DNA of 64,000 nt, taken from assembly GCF_047228825.1 (NCBI RefSeq), contig NZ_JBFEGN010000001.1, forward strand, positions 204,377 through 268,376, read 5' to 3'. The DNA is from Siminovitchia sp047228825 (GTDB taxonomy: Bacteria; Bacillota; Bacilli; Bacillales; Bacillaceae_C). Under the pieces are notes generated by a model, which saw only the letters and a program-made list of their open reading frames with translations, ran no database searches and was not told the origin of the DNA. Made by a program: the position numbers and the translations under genes. Shown in pieces: positions 8,230 through 16,864 of this stretch. Position 1 is the first letter of the stretch; every line of letters begins with the position of its first letter.

Positions 8230-10635
8230 TTATATCATCATGTAAGGATTCACATCGATCGAGATGGATAACCCGTTTCTTGAAAGTTTGCCTTGATAAT
8301 GTTCAAGCACTTTATTTAATGCCGGGAAGAGGCTGGGTTCCCGCTTGTATTTTATCAAACATTGATAGCGATATCTATCATTGATCCTGGGTATGGGAGA
8401 AGCAACCGGGCCCAATAAAATCGCCGCATCGGATATTTTTGATTGAATATAAGCAGATATCTTTTCTGTGACAGCAACAACTTTCATTAAATCTGCGTGT
8501 TGGACTGTGATTAAAGCCAAATAGTAAAAAGGAGGATAGGAGCCGAGCTTTCTCATGGCCATTTCCCGCCTGTAAAAACGATCGTAGTCCTGCTTGCCGG
8601 CAAGCTGGATGCTGTAGTGCTCGGGTGAATACGTTTGAATGACAACTTCCCCTGATAATTCATGCCTGCCTGCCCTCCCGCTAACCTGGGTCAGGAGCTG
8701 GAACGTTTTTTCGGCAGCCCGAAAATCCGGCAAATGAAGCATCGTATCAGCGCTTAATACGCCAACAAGTGTAATATTGGGGAAATCCAAACCTTTGGCA
8801 ATCATTTGTGTGCCGAGCAAAATGTCCGCTTTTCCCGATTGAAAGTGGTCAAGAAGCCGTTCATGGGCACCTTTTCGTCCTGTTGTGTCCACGTCCATTC
8901 TGACAACCCTTGCTTCGGGCAGAAGTTTGGAAAGCTCTTCTTCCACTTTTTGCGTCCCGGTTCCGAAATAACGAATATGTGAGCTGCCACATTCCGGACA
9001 GATTTGCGGGACTTCCGTATGAAAGCCGCAATAATGGCACTTCATCTCATTTGAATAGCGGTGGAATGTCAGCGTAATGTCACAATGCGGGCATTGCATG
9101 ACAAACCCGCAGTCCCGGCACATTAAAAAAGTCGAATGACCGCGACGATTTAAAAATAAAACCGTTTGTTCCCGTTTTGCAAGCCTGTTCTTAAGCTTTT
9201 CAAAAAGCTCTTTTGAAAACATCGAACGGTTGCCGCTTCTCATTTCTTCCCGCATATCCACAATCGAAACGTCAGGCAAACTTTTTTCATTCATTCTTTT
9301 GGACAAGGTCAACAGTTGGTAAATTCCTTTTTGGGCCCTGGCGAATGACTCGAGCGAGGGGGTGGCACTGCCAAGCACGACCGGACACTGATGGAATTTT
9401 GCCCGTTCAACGGCTACATCCCGGGCATGATATCGCGGTATTTCTTCCTGCTTATAACTCGTTTCGTGTTCTTCATCTATAATAATGATTCCCAGGTTTT
9501 CAAAAGGGGCAAACACGGCTGAACGCGCTCCGACAACGACCTTGACTTCTTTTTTTTGTATTTTCCGCCACTCATCGTACTGTTCGCCAATGGAAAGCCG
9601 GCTGTGCAAGACGGCCACATCGCTTCCAAATCTCCCTTTGAATCTTTCCACCATTTGCGGAGTGAGTGCGATTTCCGGTACGAGCACAATCGCTTCTTTT
9701 CCCTTTTTGATGACTTCATGGATGGATTGTAGATAGATTTCCGTCTTGCCGCTGCCTGTTACGCCATATAACATGTACGTTTTATGGGAATTCGTTTTGA
9801 TGGACTCGAGAATGGGATCCATTGCTCTTTGCTGTTCCTCAGTGAGCGGCAGCGGGTTCGTCCGTTTAAAAGATTTGTGTTTATATGGATCCCGATAGAC
9901 CTCCTCATTTTTCTCGGATAAAATCCCCTTTTTCACAAGTGCCGAAATCGTTTGCCGGGGCACCTTTGCGCGCAGCGACAAGTCTTTGGATTCAAATGAT
10001 TTCTCTTGGGCATCATGAATATAGTGAAGAAGCCTTTTTTGATTGACCGCATTTTTTGGAAGATCTTCTGCTGCCGATAGGAGCCCATCTTTGGAAACAG
10101 CCGGTTCCACTTTTTTCATTTTTTTCGTTTGGGCCCGGTCTTTTACGATATAAACAACTTCTACATTTCCTTCGCTTATTTCTTTATGCAAAGCGGGAAG
10201 CAAATTGCTTTTTTCTGCATCCTTCCAATGAATTTCATCTTTTCCGTTAAATAAGCCGTCCAAAGAAAGCTGGGCCGATCGATTCGTTTTCCTGATGACT
10301 TTATCATATTTTGCTTTCATCGCAGCCGGAAGCATGGCGTGAAACACGGAAACCTTAAAAGACAGCGTTTGTTCGGCAATCCATTCTCCCAATCTTAAAA
10401 GCTCGCTGTTTAATACAGGCGTTATGTCCAACAGCCTGCTGATCGTTTTCAATTGTTGTACATCCGTCTTTTCTTTCAGTCCGATCACAAACCCCTGAAT
10501 GGTCCGTGGTCCAAACGGGACGGCAACACGCATTCCCGGCTGGACCATATCCTGCCATTTTTCCGGTATGAAATAATCAAACTCTTTGTCGGTTCCGATC
10601 GACGGAACGTCAACGATCACGCGTGCAATCGTCAT
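8230..10635 (-). CDS. priA: primosomal helicase PriA
   Basis: 801 residues. 3'-5' DNA helicase that restarts stalled replication forks. The N-terminal DNA-binding domain is followed by the SF2 motor: Walker A GVTGSGKTE (291-299) and DEEH (387-390). A two-zinc insert has four cysteine pairs (C506/C509, C515/C518, C533/C536, C546/C549) and is complete. The ATG overlaps the coaBC stop by four bases (ATGA), so translation is coupled to coaBC. Confidence 0.97.
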   Translation of the reverse strand: MTIARVIVDVPSIGTDKEFDYFIPEKWQDMVQPGMRVAVPFGPRTIQGFVIGLKEKTDVQQLKTISRLLDITPVLNSELLRLGEWIAEQTLSFKVSVFHAMLPAAMKAKYDKVIRKTNRSAQLSLDGLFNGKDEIHWKDAEKSNLLPALHKEISEGNVEVVYIVKDRAQTKKMKKVEPAVSKDGLLSAAEDLPKNAVNQKRLLHYIHDAQEKSFESKDLSLRAKVPRQTISALVKKGILSEKNEEVYRDPYKHKSFKRTNPLPLTEEQQRAMDPILESIKTNSHKTYMLYGVTGSGKTEIYLQSIHEVIKKGKEAIVLVPEIALTPQMVERFKGRFGSDVAVLHSRLSIGEQYDEWRKIQKKEVKVVVGARSAVFAPFENLGIIIIDEEHETSYKQEEIPRYHARDVAVERAKFHQCPVVLGSATPSLESFARAQKGIYQLLTLSKRMNEKSLPDVSIVDMREEMRSGNRSMFSKELFEKLKNRLAKREQTVLFLNRRGHSTFLMCRDCGFVMQCPHCDITLTFHRYSNEMKCHYCGFHTEVPQICPECGSSHIRYFGTGTQKVEEELSKLLPEARVVRMDVDTTGRKGAHERLLDHFQSGKADILLGTQMIAKGLDFPNITLVGVLSADTMLHLPDFRAAEKTFQLLTQVSGRAGRHELSGEVVIQTYSPEHYSIQLAGKQDYDRFYRREMAMRKLGSYPPFYYLALITVQHADLMKVVAVTEKISAYIQSKISDAAILLGPVASPIPRINDRYRYQCLIKYKREPSLFPALNKVLEHYQGKLSRNGLSISIDVNPYMMI

Positions 10636-11837
10636 GTTTTCCTTTCTCCCAATTTTAAAGCTGCCTCCCTTAATATTTCTTTCGCAGTATCCGTTTTGCT
10701 CATAAGCGGCAGTTCTTTCGCTGTCCCATCTTTATGATAAATTGTCACGATGTTTGTATCTCCTTCAAAACCCGCCCCTTTCAGGGTGACATTGTTGGCA
10801 ACGATCATATCCGCGTTTTTCCTTTTCAGTTTTTCTTTGGCATACTCGTCCACGTGATTTGTTTCGGCTGCAAATCCGATAATGAATTGATGTTTCTTTC
10901 TTTTCCCCAACTCAAAAAGGATATCCGTTGTTTTTTCCAATTCCACAATGATCTGGTCCGCTGATTTTTTCATTTTGGAATCAAGAACCTGTTTCGGGCG
11001 ATAGTCGGCAACAGCGGCGCTCTTTATGATGATGTCTGCTGCATCGGCATGCTTCATTACTTCTTGATACATGTCCTCTGCACTTTCAACATGGATGCAT
11101 GTGACGTTTTTCGGGTCGGGAAGAATGTCTGTACCCGATATCAGGATCACGTTTGCCCCCATCAAGGCCGCCTGCTCCGCCAGCGCATAGCCCATTTTTC
11201 CGCTCGACCTGTTTGTAAAATAGCGCACTGGATCTAGCCTTTCTTTTGTGGGACCGGCTGTGATGAGCACTGTCCGGTTTTTTAGAACAGAATTCCCGGG
11301 TGAAAAAAACGCCTTTACTTTTTCCAAAATGACAGCGGGTTCTTCCAACCTGCCCTTTCCCGTGTAGCCGCACGCCAAATATCCGGAGCCCGGTTCAATC
11401 ATGCGGACTCCAAATTCCAAAAGAGTTTGGATATTTTTCTGTACGGCAGGATGGTTGTACATATGGACATTCATGGCGGGAGCAATCCATACGGGTGCAG
11501 TCGTTGCCAACAGGGTAGTGGAGATCATGTCATCCGCAATGCCGTTTGCCAATTTCCCGATCATATTGGCCGTAGCCGGAACGACCAACACAAGATCTGC
11601 CCAATCAGCCAGGTCAATGTGGGCAATGACAGACGGGTCGTTTTCGGTAAAGGTATCTGTATGGACTTCATTTCTCGAAAGCGCCTGAAACGTCAGCGGT
11701 GCGACAAATTTCACGGCAGAGCTGCTCATGATCACTTTTACCGAAAAACCTGATTGAACGAGTTTGCTCGTTAAATCAGCTGCCTTATATACTGCGATCC
11801 CCCCCGAAACACAGAGCAAGATGTTTTTTTCATTCAC
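10632..11837 (-). CDS. coaBC: bifunctional phosphopantothenoylcysteine decarboxylase / phosphopantothenate-cysteine ligase
   Basis: 401 residues. Two steps of coenzyme A synthesis. The CoaC flavoprotein half (about 1-185) has His73, PAMN (120-123) and Cys156 in SGYLACG. The CoaB half (about 186-401) has ITAGPT, SSGKMGYALAE and the KSAAVADYRP region. The start is a GTG at 11837 behind AAGGAGA. A terminator for rpoZ lies upstream, so coaBC-priA-fmt-rsmB likely has its own promoter or depends on readthrough. Confidence 0.96.
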   Translation of the reverse strand: MNEKNILLCVSGGIAVYKAADLTSKLVQSGFSVKVIMSSSAVKFVAPLTFQALSRNEVHTDTFTENDPSVIAHIDLADWADLVLVVPATANMIGKLANGIADDMISTTLLATTAPVWIAPAMNVHMYNHPAVQKNIQTLLEFGVRMIEPGSGYLACGYTGKGRLEEPAVILEKVKAFFSPGNSVLKNRTVLITAGPTKERLDPVRYFTNRSSGKMGYALAEQAALMGANVILISGTDILPDPKNVTCIHVESAEDMYQEVMKHADAADIIIKSAAVADYRPKQVLDSKMKKSADQIIVELEKTTDILFELGKRKKHQFIIGFAAETNHVDEYAKEKLKRKNADMIVANNVTLKGAGFEGDTNIVTIYHKDGTAKELPLMSKTDTAKEILREAALKLGERKT

Positions 11838-11900
11838 GGCGAATATCTCCTTTATTTTACACTTTTTTATTAACCTCTATTATGAATGAACATCGCGTCA

Positions 11901-11938
11901 TAGAAAAGAAAAAACAACCTATCTGGCAGACAGGTTGA
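11901..11938 (-). terminator. rho-independent terminator after rpoZ
   Basis: On the minus strand a CAACCTGTCT / AGATAGGTTG stem (one G-U pair, two-base loop) is followed by TTTTTTCTTTT. It closes the yloC-remA-gmk-rpoZ unit. Confidence 0.85.
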
Positions 11939-11948
11939 TCTTTATCGC

Positions 11949-12161
11949 CTATTCGGCAAGTTCTTTGTCTTCACCCTTTACTTTAAGGGCGCCTTCGTAT
12001 ATTTCTTCCAATGCCTTGCCAACATATTTATGGGAAGTATATTTTTCCAGAAGCGGCTTGTCGTGATCCTTCAGATCACGGGCCCTTTTTGCGGCAATGG
12101 AAACAAGTGAATATTTCGAGTCAATCACTTCCATTAATTTATCGATAGAGGGATATAGCAT
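11949..12161 (-). CDS. rpoZ: RNA polymerase omega subunit
   Basis: 70 residues starting MLYPSIDKLM. Omega assists folding and stability of the beta-prime subunit. The conserved core (LMEVIDSKYSLVSIAAKRARDL) is present. The ATG at 12161 follows TGGAGGTGG, and the gmk stop lies directly before it, so a longer reading frame reaching upstream is not used. It sits next to gmk, as in most bacteria. Confidence 0.96.
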   Translation of the reverse strand: MLYPSIDKLMEVIDSKYSLVSIAAKRARDLKDHDKPLLEKYTSHKYVGKALEEIYEGALKVKGEDKELAE

Positions 12162-12162
12162 G

Positions 12163-12777
12163 TTACTCCACCTCCAGCATTTGGATATATTTGTCGATGA
12201 CACGTTCGCTCCGGCAATGTTCCGCTTGCACGATCGCATTGATTTTATCAACGGCCCGCTCGACATCGTCATTTTCTACAATATAATCGTACATGCTTGT
12301 TAATTCAATCTCTCTTTTGGCTGCTTCCATCCGGTTATGAATGAGTTCTACCGATTCGGTTCCCCGGCTGATAATTCTTTTTTTCAGTTCACCAAGGCTT
12401 GGCGGCATCAGAAAAATGAAGAGGCCGTCCGGGAATTTTTCCCGAACCTGTTTCGCCCCCTGGACTTCAATTTCCAAAAAAACGTCTTTTCCGGATGCCA
12501 GCGTTTCTTTCACATAGTCAATCGGTGTTCCGTAATAATTGCCGACGTATTCGGCATACTCAAGAAGCTTTCCTTCCCTTATCAACTGTTCAAACTCTTC
12601 CCGTGTCTTAAAAAAATAATCCACCCCGTCAACTTCCCCTTCACGCGGTTTGCGTGTCGTCATGGAAATCGAATATTCAAATTTCGCATCCGGACGGGAA
12701 AATACGGCCTTTCTCACCGTTCCTTTTCCGACGCCGGACGGGCCCGATAATACAATAAGTATGCCTTTCTCTTTCAT
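12163..12777 (-). CDS. gmk: guanylate kinase
   Basis: 204 residues. Phosphorylates GMP to GDP with ATP. P-loop GPSGVGKGT (12-20), the GMP-binding TTRKPREGEVDGVDY segment and the lid region are intact. A likely target of (p)ppGpp in Firmicutes. Stop codon and rpoZ start are practically adjacent. Confidence 0.97.
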   Translation of the reverse strand: MKEKGILIVLSGPSGVGKGTVRKAVFSRPDAKFEYSISMTTRKPREGEVDGVDYFFKTREEFEQLIREGKLLEYAEYVGNYYGTPIDYVKETLASGKDVFLEIEVQGAKQVREKFPDGLFIFLMPPSLGELKKRIISRGTESVELIHNRMEAAKREIELTSMYDYIVENDDVERAVDKINAIVQAEHCRSERVIDKYIQMLEVE

Positions 12778-12788
12778 ATGTTCGTTTA

Positions 12789-13046
12789 CTACCCCTCTTC
12801 CTGGCCATTCGATACTAACCGTTGGGCAACCGTTTCAGGCTGCACCGCCGAAAGAATGATATGATCACTGTCCATAATAATGACGGCCCGCGTTCTTCTC
12901 CCATAAGTGGCATCAATGAGCGCGGCACGATCCCGTGCATCCTGAATCATCCTTTTGATGGGGGCGGATTCAGGGCTGACGATAGAAATAATTCGATTGG
13001 CGGATACAATATTTCCAAACCCTATGTTTAAAAGCTGTACCGGCAT
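12789..13046 (-). CDS. remA: extracellular matrix regulator RemA
   Basis: 85 residues starting MPVQLLNIGFGNIV. A DNA-binding protein that in B. subtilis activates matrix and osmoprotection operons by forming ring-like oligomers that wrap DNA. The near-invariant core (SANRIISIVSPESAP, then RTRAVIIMDS) is intact. The start at 13046 behind GGGAGGGG is preferred to a 13-codon-longer frame. Conserved position between yloC and gmk. Confidence 0.95.
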   Translation of the reverse strand: MPVQLLNIGFGNIVSANRIISIVSPESAPIKRMIQDARDRAALIDATYGRRTRAVIIMDSDHIILSAVQPETVAQRLVSNGQEEG

Positions 13047-13092
13047 GCTGCCCCTCCCAGTATTGACGGTTGTTTGCATTTGCAACCGTTAT

Positions 13093-13968
13093 TTACTCCA
13101 AATTTTGCACCTGCTCCCGCAGCTTTTCGATCATCACCTTCATTTCCACTACGAGTGACGATATGTCTGAATCGCTTCCTTTGGAACCGATCGTATTCGC
13201 TTCCCTGTTCATTTCCTGGATGATGAAATCGAGCTTTCTTCCGACGGGTCCATTGGAGCGCAATGTTTCTGCAAATTGCCCAATATGGCTTGCCAGCCTG
13301 GCCAATTCTTCGCTGATGTCCGTTTTGTCGGCAATAATGGCTGCCTCCATTGCAATTCTTGTATCATCAATCATGTCGCCAGCCAGTTCTTTCAATTTCT
13401 TTTCAAGTTTTTCCCTGTAGACGATTTCTGCTTTGGAAGCCTGTTTCTTTGCCTTTTCTACGAGGAGATGTAAAGAAGCAATATGGTTTTCCAGATCGGA
13501 GCGAAGATTTTCTCCTTCCCTTAACCGCATTTCCAGAAGTTTGGCTGCGGCATCTTCAACGGCCTCCATCAGTACACCCGCCAGATTGCCGACTTCCTCG
13601 CTTCCTTCGATGACAACCACTGCTTCATCTATATGTAATAAATCCGAAACCGACAGGCCTGAAGACAGTTGATACCTTTCACCCGCCTGCTGTATAAACT
13701 GATAATAACTGTCTAAAAGGTTCCAGTCAATATGCAATTCCTTGGGCGCATGCCATGAGCCGGAAAGCGTCGCGTTGACCTCTACCCTGCCCCGCTTTAT
13801 GTATTTGCCCAGCCGTTTTCTAATTTCAATATCGATGTGCGAAAATGGTTGGGGCAATTTCATGTTATATTCAATAAAACGGTGGTTGACTGTTTTTATT
13901 TCCACTTGAACCGTCACGTTTTCGGTTTGTTTGATGCTTCGCCCAAATCCTGTCATGCTTGCTGCCAT
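13093..13968 (-). CDS. yloC: YicC/YloC family endoribonuclease
   Basis: 291 residues starting MAASMTGFGRS, the family hallmark. An N-terminal YicC-like region and a C-terminal DUF1732 region (IQEMNREANTIGSKGSD) are both recognisable. Members cleave structured RNA and have been linked to small-RNA decay in E. coli. It heads the remA-gmk-rpoZ unit. Confidence 0.92.
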   Translation of the reverse strand: MAASMTGFGRSIKQTENVTVQVEIKTVNHRFIEYNMKLPQPFSHIDIEIRKRLGKYIKRGRVEVNATLSGSWHAPKELHIDWNLLDSYYQFIQQAGERYQLSSGLSVSDLLHIDEAVVVIEGSEEVGNLAGVLMEAVEDAAAKLLEMRLREGENLRSDLENHIASLHLLVEKAKKQASKAEIVYREKLEKKLKELAGDMIDDTRIAMEAAIIADKTDISEELARLASHIGQFAETLRSNGPVGRKLDFIIQEMNREANTIGSKGSDSDISSLVVEMKVMIEKLREQVQNLE

Positions 13969-14004
13969 TATCGGTCACTCCCGGTCGCTTGCTTAACAAT
14001 AAGA

Positions 14005-14031
14005 AAGGTAATAGCTTTACCCTATTACCTT
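14005..14031 (-). terminator. terminator after the Ca2+-ATPase gene
   Basis: A perfect 10-base stem AAGGTAATAG / CTATTACCTT with a seven-base loop, then a T-rich stretch on the minus strand. It lies 20 bases past the ATPase stop. Confidence 0.65.
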
Positions 14032-14050
14032 CATCGATTATATCATAACA

Positions 14051-16738
14051 TTATTTGTTTTTTCTCGAAAAAAATGATCCTCCCAATAAGAAAGTCGGAA
14101 TACAGCTCAGGCCCAATACGAGCAGCCAGTCTGCAGGCAAAATGGGAACTGTATGAAAAATCGGCTGGAGTACCGGGACATAAATAACGGCAACCGTCAG
14201 CAGGGCCGAAGAAATAACAGCCCATACAAGGTATTTGTTTTCAAACGGGTTTCTTGAAAAAACGGATATTTCACTTCTGCAATCAAAAACATGGATAAGC
14301 TGGGCCAGTACAAGTGTGGTAAAGGCAATCGTCTGGGCATAGGCAAGATCAGCAGGGTCGCGCCTGTACACGATGATGAACGCCATTAATGTCACGACTC
14401 CGATTAAAAATCCGCGGGAAATGATTTTCCAGCCCAACTTGCGGGCAAATACGCCTTCCTTTGGATGCCGCGGTTTTCTTTGCATCACATTTTCTTCAGG
14501 CTGGTCCAACCCAAGGGCCATGGCCGGCAATCCGTCCGTCACAAGATTCACCCACAAAATTTGGATGGGCACCAATGGCAGCGGCAAATACAAAAGCATG
14601 GCGAACAGCATGACAAGTATTTCCCCGACATTTGAAGCAAGCAAATAGCGGATAAATTTACGGATGTTTTCATATATGTTTCGCCCCTCTTTGATCGCGG
14701 CCTTGATGGTGGCAAAATTATCATCAAGTAAAATTAATGAGGATGCCTCTTTCGATACATCCGTTCCCGTAATCCCCATGGCGATTCCGATATCGGCCGC
14801 TTTGATCGCAGGGGCATCGTTTACCCCGTCCCCAGTCATGGCGACAACATGCCCCCTGTTTTGCAACGCCTTTACAATCTTCAATTTGTGTTCGGGAGAC
14901 ACTCGGGCAAAAACGGCTACATCTTCAACGACCGCTTCCAGTTCCGGAACCGACATGTCGTTCAGCATTTGCCCGTCCATCACTTTTTCGCTTCCCTTGC
15001 CTGTTTCCAGTATCCCCAATTGCCTGGCAATGGCCCGGGCAGTAATGACGTGATCGCCTGTGATCATGATTGTTTTAATCCCGGCCTGGCGGCACTCTTC
15101 GACGGCCGTTTTTACTTCCGGCCGCGGCGGATCGATCATTCCGAACAGCCCGATAAACGTCAGTCTGCTTTCGGCTTCTTGCGCCGTTTCCGGCATTTTT
15201 GCAGCATGCAGCTCTTTGCAGCCGATGGCAATTGTCCTCAATGCCTGGGCAGCAAGCCCCTCGACAGCCTCATCCACTTCTTTTTGCATCGTTTCATTAA
15301 TCGGCCTTTGCTCCCCATTCCACAATGCCATTTGACATTTCTTAACCAATACATCCGGTGCCCCTTTGGAAACAATAAAACGGCGGCCGGAGCCATCCTT
15401 GACAAGCACGCTCATCATTTTTCGGTCAGAATCAAACGGATATTCTTTTTCAATCGAAAATTCCTTCAATAGTGCATCCTTCTTATAACCGGCTTTCAAA
15501 GCAGCAATTAACAGCGCCCCTTCAGTCGGATCCCCATCCAATTGGACTTCATTCCCTGTAACAGAAACGGCGGCGTTATTGCATAATGCCCCGAATGTGA
15601 GCAGCTGCTGAAGGGTTTTTTCCTGTAAAACGTCCACTTTGTGATCATGTTCAAAAAAATCGCCTTTGAGAACATATCCGGTTCCTGTGACATCCCAGCT
15701 TTTTCCGCCGCTCCAAATCTTTGTCACGGTCATTTTATTTTGAGTCATCGTTCCGGTCTTGTCCGAACAAATGACAGAGGCGCATCCGAGCGTTTCGACT
15801 GCAGGCAGCTTGCGAACGAGGGCATTTTTTCGAATCATCCGCTGCACGCCGAGAGATAAAGCGATTGTCACGATGGCCGGCAGACCCTCGGGAATGGCCG
15901 CCACAGCAAGCGATACTCCCGCCAAAAACATCGTATACACATCGTGGCCATGGATGATTCCCGTCATGACAACAAGCAGCGTTAATACGAGTGCTACGGT
16001 AATCAATATTTTTCCGAGCTGATCCAGCCGCCTTTGCAGCGGAGTCATAACCGAATCGGCTGTCTGGATCATTCCGGCTATACTGCCCATCACGGTCGCC
16101 ATTCCCGTGGCTGTTACAATCCCCACTCCATTCCCGCGGGTAACCAGTGTTCCCTTAAACGCCATATTCGCCAAATCCCCCAACGGCGGATTGGTTTCGG
16201 TGATTGGCTCTGTAAATTTGGGGGCAGGGATGGATTCCCCGGTCAAAGCTGATTCCTCAATCTCCAAATTGTTTGCGGCAACAATGCGCATGTCGGCGCC
16301 GACCCGGTCGCCGCTTGTAATTCGGATAATATCGCCGGGAACAACCTCTTTCGAATTGATTTTTTGCCAATCCCCATCCCGCAATACAGTAACTTGCGGC
16401 GCCGATAAGTTTTTTAACGCCTGCAGGGACTTTTCTGCTTTGTTTTCCTGGATAAATCCCAAAAAACCGTTAATCAATACAATGACCATAATGGCCACGG
16501 CATCCAGGTATTCGCCAAGCAGTCCGGAAATAAGCGTTGCTGCCAAGAGAACGAGCACCATAAAATCTTTGAATTGGCTAAAAAAGAGAAGGATGGCCGA
16601 CTGCCTCTCCCCTTCGGATAATTCATTCCAGCCGAACTTCTCCCTTTTTTTATGAACATCTTTGCGAGTTAATCCAGTGGTTATATTCGTATGAAGTGTT
16701 TTTTCCACTTCTTCCTGATTCATTTGGTGGAATTTCAA
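14051..16738 (-). CDS. yloB: calcium-transporting P-type ATPase (P2A)
   Basis: About 895 residues. Pumps Ca2+ out of the cytosol; in B. subtilis YloB is present during sporulation. Motifs: TGES near 166, PEGLP near 283 in TM4, phosphorylated Asp near 326 in CSDKTGTMTQ, TGDGVNDAP hinge. Ten membrane helices are expected. The start is uncertain: a TTG at 16738 (LKFHQMNQ) fits the family's MKFH beginning and has AAGGCGG upstream; an adjacent TTG at 16741 and a GTG at 16762 are alternatives. Divergent from rqcH. Confidence 0.94.
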   Translation of the reverse strand: MKFHQMNQEEVEKTLHTNITTGLTRKDVHKKREKFGWNELSEGERQSAILLFFSQFKDFMVLVLLAATLISGLLGEYLDAVAIMVIVLINGFLGFIQENKAEKSLQALKNLSAPQVTVLRDGDWQKINSKEVVPGDIIRITSGDRVGADMRIVAANNLEIEESALTGESIPAPKFTEPITETNPPLGDLANMAFKGTLVTRGNGVGIVTATGMATVMGSIAGMIQTADSVMTPLQRRLDQLGKILITVALVLTLLVVMTGIIHGHDVYTMFLAGVSLAVAAIPEGLPAIVTIALSLGVQRMIRKNALVRKLPAVETLGCASVICSDKTGTMTQNKMTVTKIWSGGKSWDVTGTGYVLKGDFFEHDHKVDVLQEKTLQQLLTFGALCNNAAVSVTGNEVQLDGDPTEGALLIAALKAGYKKDALLKEFSIEKEYPFDSDRKMMSVLVKDGSGRRFIVSKGAPDVLVKKCQMALWNGEQRPINETMQKEVDEAVEGLAAQALRTIAIGCKELHAAKMPETAQEAESRLTFIGLFGMIDPPRPEVKTAVEECRQAGIKTIMITGDHVITARAIARQLGILETGKGSEKVMDGQMLNDMSVPELEAVVEDVAVFARVSPEHKLKIVKALQNRGHVVAMTGDGVNDAPAIKAADIGIAMGITGTDVSKEASSLILLDDNFATIKAAIKEGRNIYENIRKFIRYLLASNVGEILVMLFAMLLYLPLPLVPIQILWVNLVTDGLPAMALGLDQPEENVMQRKPRHPKEGVFARKLGWKIISRGFLIGVVTLMAFIIVYRRDPADLAYAQTIAFTTLVLAQLIHVFDCRSEISVFSRNPFENKYLVWAVISSALLTVAVIYVPVLQPIFHTVPILPADWLLVLGLSCIPTFLLGGSFFSRKNK

Positions 16739-16794
16739 CAAGCAACACCGCCTTCCCTTCACAAGAGGTAGTTGTCCTTATCACTCCATGCTTA

Positions 16795-16823
16795 TTCAGA
16801 AATATGGGCTTTCATGATATAAT
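16795..16823 (+). promoter_or_regulatory. sigma-A promoter for rqcH
   Basis: TTCAGA (16795-16800) and TATAAT (16818-16823) are 17 bases apart, with a TG one base before the -10 (extended -10). It lies 41 bases upstream of the rqcH ATG. Confidence 0.6.
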
Positions 16824-16864
16824 TTTTCCTACAGGTTTTTCATTTTAAGCAAAGGATGTTTTAT